Positions 56,154 through 64,000 of a stretch of 64,000 bases of DNA are shown here, in pieces. Source of the stretch: Calamus simplicifolius (taxonomy: Eukaryota; Streptophyta; Magnoliopsida; Arecales; Arecaceae); the NCBI GenBank assembly GCA_900491605.1, contig UESW01004633.1, forward strand, positions 238,569 through 302,568, given 5' to 3'. The position numbers were made by a program, and so were the translations under genes. Numbering within the stretch: position 1 is the stretch's first letter; the number at the start of each line of letters is the position of its first letter. Under the pieces are notes generated by a model. That model ran no database searches. It was not told where the DNA came from and saw only the letters and a program-made list of their open reading frames with translations.

Positions 56154-57000
56154 ATGGCCACTAATTTATCATTAAGGTCCCTATTGGATAGTGACAAGTT
56201 GAATGGTTCAAATTTCAATAGCTGGTTTAGAAAACTTAAGATCGTCCTTGAGCATGAGAGGATTCTATATATTCTTAATAATCCTGCACCAAAGATACCT
56301 GATGCAAACACACAAAGTTCTGAGAAAGACACTTATCAGAAGTGGCTCAATGATAGAACTAGCGTACGTTGCATCATGCTAGCAGCAATGAATGATGAAT
56401 TCGGTCGCTGATTCGAGAATGCTCAGCCAGAAGAAATCATTCAAGCGTTGAATGAATCTTTCGGCACACCTGACGACGTTGAAAGGCACAAGACTAGTTG
56501 TGCTATTTTTAATGCTCGAATGAGGGATGGATCTCTGTCACTGATCATGTATTGTACATGATCGAGAAGATAGAACTGCTAAGCAAGCTCGGCTTTCCCC
56601 TACATGAGCAGTTGGGAAAAGATGCGATCCTGAATTCCTTGCCTCTATCCTTCCGACCTTTCCTTACTCATTTTCGAATGACAAAGCCTGCAGTCAACTA
56701 CCATGGTTTGTTGGGGTTGTTACAGAACTTTGAGAAGGATAACCAGCTCTCTAAGGGTTTGGTTAATGTGGTTGAAGGATCTAAGGTAGGGCATCAACCC
56801 TTTGGGAAAGGAAAGAAGAAAAAGAAGAAAAAGGTGCAACATGCTAGGACATCTATAAGGGGTCAAATGTAGAAGAAGAAAGTTGATAAAAGTCAGGCTG
56901 AATGCTTTTATTGCAAGATGCAAGGGCGCTGGAAGAGGAACTGTCCTCTTTACATTGCCACACTTGATCCAAACAGGCCGAAGAAGAAAAAGGGGCAAGA
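56154..57000 (+). pseudogene. copia gag with altered zinc knuckle, broken
   Basis: The ATG at 56154 opens MATNLSLRSLLDSDKLNGSN, followed by FNSWFRKLKIVLEHERILYI, a typical gag of this copia group. A TGA at about 56409 and a shift near 56540 interrupt it. A later piece has LLSKLGFPLHEQLGKDAILN and SLPLSFRPFLTHF. A Lys-rich stretch with a stop at 56870 leads to the knuckle CFYCKMQGRWKRNC (about 56910-56946). Its His position is Arg (QGR instead of QGH), so metal binding would be lost. Confidence 0.85.
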
Positions 57001-58270
57001 TGTTGCTCAACAAGGTATTTATATGATAACACCTTATAATTTTTCTGTATATGATAATCAGACCTGGGTATTGGATACCGGGAGTCCTTTTAACATTTGC
57101 AATTCATTGCAGGGACTACAGGTCACTAAAAGATTTGAGGACAATGAAAGATTCCTTAATGTCGGCGATGGAAGATTAGTTCCAGTTCTGGCATTAGGAG
57201 TTCTTGAAATAGTTTTCAATAGAAATATCATTATACTAAATGATTGTCATTTTTGCCCAACGTTCTTGTTGAACGTAATTTTTGTAGGCCTTCTGGCCAA
57301 AAGTCATTATGAAATTTTAATAAAGGATGTTACTTTGAATATCATTATGAATGGAGTCACTGTAATGACTGGGCATTTATCTAATGGCATTTATATATTA
57401 TCACAGCCTATGAATGTAGTGTACAAATCAAGTAAGCGCCTAGAACAACTGATGTCACAGACATTTATCTTTGGCACCATCGGCTGGGTCATATCAATAA
57501 GAACAGATTAAACAGGTTAACTCAGGAGGGCATCCTTTGAGTTGATGATTGTGAATCATTAACTACTTGTGAATCTTGTCTTCTTGGTAAAATGACCAAG
57601 TCACTTTTACTGGAAAAGGTGAAAGAGCTAAAGAGCTATTAAGTCTAGTACATACTGATGTATGTGGACCAATGAGCACTTATGCCAAAGTGGATATTAC
57701 TACTTCATTACTTTTACAGATGACCTTTCTAGGTTCGGTTATGTCTATCTTATGCGACATAAATCTGAATCGTTTGAAATGTTCAAACAATATCATAAAG
57801 AAGTAGAAAAATAAACAGGAAAATGTATTAAGATCCTTCGATCAGATCGAGGAGGCGAATACCTTTCCAATGACTTTGTGACATATTTAAGGGAGAATGG
57901 GATTCTCTCCCAATGGACTCCTCCAGGAACACCACAACATAACGGTGTGTCGGAAAGGAGGAATCGAACTCTGTTAGACATGGTTCGGTCCATGATGGGT
58001 TTTGCAAGCTTGCCAATATCCTTTTGGGGATATGCATTAGAATCAGCTTGTCATATTCTCAATAAGGTTCCAAGTAAGTCTGTTTCAAAAACTCCACATG
58101 AGATGTGGTATGGACATAAACCGGTAATCACCTATCTGAGAGTCTGGGGGTGTCCAGCTTATGTGAAACATGCAAAATCAGACAAACTTGAACCCAAATC
58201 TGACAAATATTTTTTCATCGGCTATCCGAAAGAAACCAAAGGATATTACTTCTACAATACTGAAGAATAA
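57000..58270 (+). pseudogene. copia protease and integrase, broken
   Basis: Protease: TWVLDTGSPFNICNS (DTGS, about 57064-57105). The integrase zinc region is split by frame breaks around 57480-57600 (HRLGHINKNR equivalent, CESCLLGKMTKS). Core: a shifted piece with VHTDVCGPM equivalent near 57650-57675, SLLRSDRGGEY-like at about 57830-57860, and PPGTPQHNGVSERRNRTLLD with the catalytic Glu (57920-57985). It ends near 58270 with GYPKETKGYYFYN and a stop. Confidence 0.87.
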
Positions 58271-58407
58271 AAGTTGTTCATTAGTAATAGAGCAATTTTT
58301 CTTGAAAAGAGTTCCTTAGTGAAGGAACAAATAGCTCTAATATTGAACTTGAGGAAGTTCATCAAGTAGAAGGAACAACACAAACCAGTGAACCCTTAGA
58401 ATCTGAG

Positions 58408-60090
58408 TTGATTAGATCAAACTCAAAACTTATTTTAGATGTACCATTAAGGCGATCTGGTAGAGTACCACATCAACCGGACAGATACTTAGGTTTCTTG
58501 GTCCAGAATGATGATCCTGTTGAACTCGATGAGAACAACGAGGATCCGATCACCTATATGGATGCTATGCAAAGGACTGACTCTAATAAATGGCTTGATG
58601 CCATGAAATCCGAACTTGATTCCATGAAGGACAATAATGTATGGACATTAGTTGACCCATCCGAAGGGATAAAACCCATAGGGTGTAAGTGGGTTTTCAA
58701 GAGGAAAAGAGGCACAGACGGAAAGGTTGAGACCTATAAAGCACGTTTGGTTGCCAAGGGGTATCGTCAACGTTATGGTATTGACTATGACGAAACATTT
58801 TCTCCTATGGCAATGCTAAAATCTATTCGGATTATGCTAGCTATAGCAGCACACTTAGATTATGAGATTTGGCAAATGGATGTTAAAACTGCTTTTCTAA
58901 ATGGTGATTTAGAAGAACAGGTGTATATGATACAGCCTGAAGGTTTTATATCTGAAGACGAGTCTAAAGTGTGCAGGCTACAAAAGTCTATTTATGGACT
59001 TAAGCAAGCATTTAGGAGTTGGAACATACGATTTGATAAAGTGATCAAATCTTATGGCTTTATTAAGAATAAAGAAAAACCTTGCATTTATAAATGGGCT
59101 AACGGTTCCGTTATTGTATTTCTTGTATTATATGTGGATGACATTCTCTTAATCGAGAATGATGTCCCTGCATTACAAGGAATAAAGACATGGTTATCAT
59201 CATAATTCTCCATGAAAGATCTGGGAGAAGCATCATACATCCTCGGGATGAAGATCTTAGTTTATCCCAATCTATGTACATTGACACAGTGCTAAAGAGG
59301 TTTAGCATGGAGAATTCCAAGAAAGGCTATCTTCCGATAGGCCATGGAATTCATCTTTCTAAGAAGGATTGTCCGACAACTCCTAATGAAAGAGAACGTA
59401 TGAGTCGAATTCCATATGCTTCGGCAGTAGGATCGATTATGTACACCATGACATGTACAAGACCAGATGTGGCATACTCACTAGGAGTAGTGAGTAGATA
59501 CCAATCTGATCCAGGAGAAAAACACTGGCAAGTTGTTAAGACAATCCTTAAGTATTTGAGAAATACTAAGGACCAGTGGTTAGTCTATGGAGAGTCTGAT
59601 TTGAAACTTGTTGGATATACTGATTCCAGTTTCCAATCAGATCATGATGATAGCAAAAGTATATCGGGTTTCGTGTTTATCCTAAATGGTGGAGCTGTTT
59701 GCTGGAAAAGTTCCAAGCAACATACAGTGGCAGATTCGGTGTGCGAGGCAGAGTACATCGCTGCATCAGATGCTGCGAAAGAAGCTGTGTGGCTGCGAAA
59801 GTTTATCTCGAGCTTGGAGTGGCACCTTCCATAGATGGACCAATCCTGTTGTACAGTGACAGTACTGGTGCCATAGCTCAAGCAAAGGAACCATGAGCAC
59901 ATCAGCGCACCAAGCACATACTGCATCGATTTCATCTTATACGAGAGATTGTAGACCGAGGTGACATAAATCTTCAGAAGATTGATGGAAAGGAAAACCT
60001 AGGTGACCCATTTACTAAAGCACTCAGCATCAAGGAGTTTGATGACTATAAATTGAAGATGGGTATTAGATACTGTAATGAGTGGCTTTA
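58408..60090 (+). pseudogene. copia reverse transcriptase and RNase H, nearly open
   Basis: The stretch 58408-59205 is continuous. RT start KWLDAMKSELDSMKDNNVWT, then GCKWVFKRKRGTDGKVETYK, QMDVKTAFLNGDLEEQVYM, GLKQAFRSWNIRFD and the catalytic box VLYVDDILLI (YVDD at about 59130-59145). A TAA near 59203 and a shift join it to 59190-59834: GSIMYTMTCTRPDVAYSLGV, then RNase H with LVGYTDSSFQSD and VADSVCEAEYIAASDAAKEA. Another shift and a TGA near 59894 precede the final part HILHRFHLIREIVDRGDINL and DPFTKALS. It ends at about 60090. Confidence 0.9.
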
Positions 60091-60091
60091 G

Positions 60092-60105
60092 GCTAAGTGG
60101 GAGTT
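60092..60105 (+). promoter_or_regulatory. Polypurine tract, large-LTR copia
   Basis: TAAGTGGGAGTTT directly before the 3' LTR. Typical of this copia group. Confidence 0.7.
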
Positions 60106-62240
60106 TGTTGGGAATTGTATCCTAAAGCCAATCATTTGATGATTGTGCTGATGTAAATTATATAAATTGATATATTAATAAAAGTTATTTGGCAGTTTAT
60201 TCATTACAAGAACATCTTCTTAAAACTCCTAATAGTAATGAAGCCCTCAGGATCTTCCTTCACGATAAAGGAGGATTTATCTTTGAAGGTCCTTAAAAGA
60301 GTTCGCGACCAAATGATATACTATGACAGGGCCATAGTACTATCAATTATAGGACGTTGTATATCATATTTGTTGGTTGTCCTCTTAACCAAAGGAGTGT
60401 AGAGACACTGGTATGACATACAGGTGAAAGTGTAGGAGTACATTTCACCGAACGTGACTCATTTTCGGATACTCTACTGTCAAGAGTTAATCCGAGAAGA
60501 TATAGGTATAAGTATCCTTCAGACCTGAAGATCACAACCAGTGGCTTACAAGAAACTCATTGTACTTAGGTGCCGGACCACCTGGATTTCTAATCCAGCT
60601 ACGAAAGGTTACTGGGTGCAGTCAAGTACTTGTGGTAGTCAGTTGTGGATCAAGATGGAATTTGACCTATCCCGTTAAAAGGAGAAATGCTTGTGTTTCA
60701 ATTTAGCAAGACCTTGGCCAAGGCACTTCATGTGAAAGTCACATGATCACTAAAATTGAAATCACTTTATGGATTTGCTGTTTAGAGTTGACAGGCTCTT
60801 AAGCCATCCTTAGCATTTGTGGTCAAGAGGATGAATTATACGGTAACTGTTTCTTAGGGTTCTTGGAGTTTGCTCGGCAACTCTTCGACCTATCCGGACG
60901 TCGGGTTCCATTGCTAGATGGGCACATCGATTAGTATAGAAAATTGTTTCTATGCTACCGGCTTAGGTTCGAACCTAGAGAGTCACACGCATAGAAGTTT
61001 CCTAGGATGATCTATTTGCTGATCAACGATTGAGAATCGTATATGATTTAATTAATCAATTTGATTGATTGAATTATCTCAATTGGATTAAGTACAAGTG
61101 AATAAGATTCAATTTGGTTTAAGTCTACTAGAAGGACTAATCAATTTCAAATATTGATTTGAAATTAGATTTGATTTGGATTTAAATAGATTCAGGATTA
61201 GCCAAATTTGATTTGGGCTAGGACCATGATCTATATTGGTTTAATCCAATAAATTCAAATTAGCTTAAAACCAAAAATCCAAACCCATGTGTGAAAAAGG
61301 TTTTCTCGCATGATGAGATAACTAAAATCTCATCTCATGAGAAATTAAATTCTCATGCAGAATTTAATTTATAACTTTTAGTCTTCTTCAAATGATTCCA
61401 AGTTCAAGAAAAATAAATTTTGCTAAACCTCTTTGGAAGAGTACTCCACACAACTCTCCGTGCATTGACAAGTGTGTGAATTAATGTGCCTCTTTGGAAG
61501 AGCACTCCACACAACTCTCGTGCATTGACAAGTGTGTGAATTAATGTGCCTCTTTGGAAGAGCACTCCACACAACTCTTCATGCATTGATAAGTGTGTGA
61601 ATTTAATATGTCTCTTTGGTTTTCACAAAAAAGCGGAATTCTAAATGTTAGAATTCAATAGGCTGGCTAATATGAAACTATAAATAGAGGACATCCCTCA
61701 CCAGATAAAAAAAAACAAGATCAAAAGAGATCAAAAATTCTAAACAGTTAGAACCAAGTGTTACAGTTCTAAGAGTTAGAACAGAAAATTCTGGTGTGAT
61801 TTTAGTGTTAGCAAAAGCTTGGTGGATCTTAGGAAGATTCAAGTGGAGAATTCAAGATCAGCAAAATTATTTTTCGCGAGCTAGCACTCCCGGAAATCCG
61901 ATCATTCGGGGGCTTCGCGTGGACAATACTAGAGGCCGGACGATTGAACGGCTGCAGAGCACAAAGGATTTACCTACTATTCTTAAGGTGAGTGATTTGA
62001 TCCTTAGATCTTAAGGCAGGCTTCAAGATGAGTAGTATGACTTCTCATCTTGAAGATTAAGATATGATCTTAATTATTTAATTTATATGCAATACTTAGA
62101 TCAAACGATCTTATAATATAAGGCAAAGATATGATCTTGATGCATGTTAGAAAGATTAATATGTAATCTTTAAATTTCCGCATTGATAATTGTTATCAAA
62201 TTTTAAAATATGCATGCCTCGGGGATTAACTCTCCCAACA
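60106..62240 (+). repeat. Large-LTR copia 3' LTR
   Basis: 2135 bp, TGTTGGGAATTGTATCC to CTCTCCCAACA, then GAAAG. Three copies of the 61-bp repeat at 61427-61609; TATAAATAG at 61679-61687; splice-donor-like GTGAGT at 61988. Confidence 0.93.
61427..61609. repeat. 61-bp tandem repeat, three copies, 3' LTR
   Basis: Units begin near 61427, 61487 and 61547. The last is the CTCTTCATGCATTGATAAG variant, which is also the last in the 5' LTR, so the difference lies in the middle copies. Confidence 0.93.
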
Positions 62241-62245
62241 GAAAG

Positions 62246-64000
62246 AACTGAACGAATAATAATGACCCTAGCCATCATAGATAAGCCGGTGACCTGCCAC
62301 CCATGTGCTGACGAACCCGCCTCTCAAGCTCAGAATAGTCAGAACAGCAGGGGCACCTACCCATGGGATCCCCAAATACATAAATCTGTCAGTTGGGTAG
62401 TAATACCCGACAAGTTGATAATGGCTTCCCTAGTGGATCTAGGAGTCTTCGGCTGAAACATATAGAAGACTTAAGAAAGTTAACCTTTTGTCCCAAAGCC
62501 TGACAGTAGCGCTGAATAATAGAATGTAAAGAAGCCGCATTGTCGATGGAAGCCTGACCCAGGAGAATACAATCATCAGTGAAAAGAAGATGAGAGACCA
62601 AGGGGCCCTCACACCCTGCCATAAACGGGGCTATCCTCCGATCCTACTGAGCCTGATAGAAAGCCCGAGACAGATCATCCACAACCAGAATAAATAGCAA
62701 AGGGGATAAAGGACACCCCTGCCGCAGCCCCACGATGAGTGGAAGAACTCAGTCGGCTCCCATTGATGATCAGAGAAAAGGAAGGCCTATGAATACAAGC
62801 CATAATCCACTCAATAAACAGACTGTCAAACCCAAACTCCTGAAGAGAACGGTGCAAAAAGGCCCAGCTCTATCATAAGCTCTCTCCATATCAAGCTTAA
62901 CAACCATAAGACACCAGCTGTCGGAGCTCTCTGGAGATCATGCATAAACTCCTGAGATGAGGACGTTATCTGAAATAGAGCGCCCTCGAATAAATGCCCC
63001 CTGTTTAGCAGAAATGAGGCGAGGAATCACCAGACGAAGGTGCCGAGCCAAAAGACCAGCACATACCTTATATAAGTAGTGCATAGACTGATGGGCCAAA
63101 AGTGCTGAGGGAGAGAAGCATCCAAGCACTTGGGCACAAAGTAATAAGAGTCTGGTTCCATTCCGAAGGAATGTGTTTAGACTGGAAAACAATCTGAATA
63201 ACCTGGACCACCTCCTGCCCAACAATATCCCAGTAGTGACAGAAGAAGAAAGGCAAAACCCATCAGGTCCAGGGGCCTTATCCGAACCAAGCTCCCAAAG
63301 GGCTACCCTAATCTCTTCCGCAGTAATCGGCCTCACAAGCATATCATTATCCGAGGAAGAAACCTTCCTAGAATCAGGAACCTGAACAACCGGGGCCCCG
63401 TCACCAGTAGACTCTGCCCATCTAGCTGGAAGAAATGAAGAAGCATGTCCTAGATAGAGTGGAAATCCTTCTGATAGTGCCCCTCAACATCAACTAACCT
63501 CCGAATCCTGTTAGTTGCACGCCGCTTCAGTGTAGCCTGATGAAAAAATATGGTATTACGGTCCCCATCACGAATCGACTGGAACCTGGATCTCTGCCAC
63601 CAAAACACCTCTTACTGTCGAAGAAGGGAATGGTGATGGGCTAGCTTCTCCCGAAGAGAAGAGAGGTCCGCGTCCAGCAGAGACTCATCCTGATCCTCCT
63701 TAGCCTGCAGCGCACTAATATCATATTCAACCTGTTCTATTTGTCTGACCAGGTCCCCCACCTCCAGCTTAAGATGACGAGACAACCGATAAATAGCATT
63801 ACCCCTAACAGGTAGATGCCAAATCTGAGAAATGATAGTTCGAGCAGCAGAATGGACTGTCCAAAACTGCTCGAATCTGAACTATTTTTGCTGATGGCCA
63901 TCAGCCTCCGTGGATATCAAAATGGGGCAATGGTCAGAAGCAATCCGAGGAAGGTGAGAAACAGTAACTGCAGGGTACATATGAAGCACTAAGCCGTAGC
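62246..64000 (-). pseudogene. L1-type LINE ORF2, 5' part: endonuclease end and reverse transcriptase
   Basis: Minus strand, entering from the right edge. Endonuclease C-terminus: VSHLPRIASDHCPILI, with the SDHCP motif of apurinic-type endonucleases, at about 63900-63965. A long helical linker follows (63500-63860). RT: ALWELGSDKAPGPDGF (about 63250-63300), SAKQGAFIRGRSISDNVLI (about 62950-63010), EFGFDSLFIEWIMACI (about 62790-62840), RQGCPLSPLLFILVVDD (about 62680-62730) and the catalytic box SHLLFTDDCILL, where FTDD stands for the usual FADD (about 62565-62600). Stops and shifts are frequent. The frame ends at the copia target duplication (62241-62245) and resumes at 52375. Confidence 0.85.

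Larger units (their letters stand above)
52381..62240 (+). mobile_element. Complete copia element with LTRs over 2 kb (Angela/Tork-like), 9.9 kb
   Basis: Two LTRs (52381-54628 and 60106-62240), TGTTAGGAATTGTATC to CTCTCCCAACA, and the identical duplication GAAAG (52376-52380 and 62241-62245). Inside: primer binding site, a 1.5-kb leader, gag, and pol in copia order. Very long LTRs and the gag type suggest the Angela branch of the Tork group, tentatively. LTRs look about 98% alike over the first 145 bp by eye, so the insertion is relatively young, yet gag and pol already have several breaks. Confidence 0.95.

Noticed and set aside
1..64000. A new defence system, biosynthetic cluster or operon
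   Set aside because: All sizeable coding signals belong to known transposon classes or to two host gene fragments; no cluster of unrelated intact genes exists here.

Overview
This is nuclear DNA from a flowering plant, most likely a monocot judging by the retroelement lineages (that assignment is weak). I see no intact host gene. The window is almost entirely transposable elements, many inserted into one another, plus a decayed fragment of an ERD2-like (KDEL receptor) gene and a receptor-like kinase fragment carried inside a DNA transposon. No tRNA, rRNA, CRISPR array or operon was recognised.

Left nest (1-24200). The oldest layer is a minus-strand Ty1/copia relic (20979 to about 24200). A Sirevirus-type copia (copy 2, ends 20978) inserted into it. 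A minus-strand Ty3/gypsy element (556-7314) inserted into copy 2, and another Sirevirus (copy 1, LTR end 1-555) inserted into the gypsy element. A 7.3-kb hAT transposon (10711-18039, perfect 8-bp target duplication GGCATTAT) inserted into the env-like ORF of copy 2. The hAT holds a broken transposase and a captured RLCK kinase fragment.

Middle (24200-47350). Poorly characterised AT-rich DNA surrounds an ERD2-like pseudogene on the minus strand. One of its exons is split by a 4.0-kb non-autonomous LTR element (25371-29339, duplication GGGTC) that carries a strict 67-bp tandem array. A complete Sirevirus (copy 3, 33095-43355, duplication TCATG) follows, with gag, pol and an env-like third ORF, all decayed. 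Two RTE-type LINE remnants and a pair of inverted arms about 340 bp long (32.7 and 46.1 kb) lie around it.

Right nest (47355-64000). An L1-type LINE on the minus strand runs off the right edge. It is split by a 3.25-kb hAT-like element (47539-50790) that appears to carry the 5' part of a host gene, and by a 9.9-kb copia element with LTRs over 2 kb (52381-62240, duplication GAAAG).

The features most worth following up are: the palindromic GGAGYCGACNCC arrays in the Sirevirus copies, found both in the LTRs and just upstream of the env-like ORF; gene capture by the two hAT elements and a block of about 75 bp they share; a candidate leader intron in the large-LTR copia; and the 67-bp array in the non-autonomous LTR element. 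All coding regions I could follow contain stops or frameshifts. Boundaries were read by eye from terminal motifs and target duplications.
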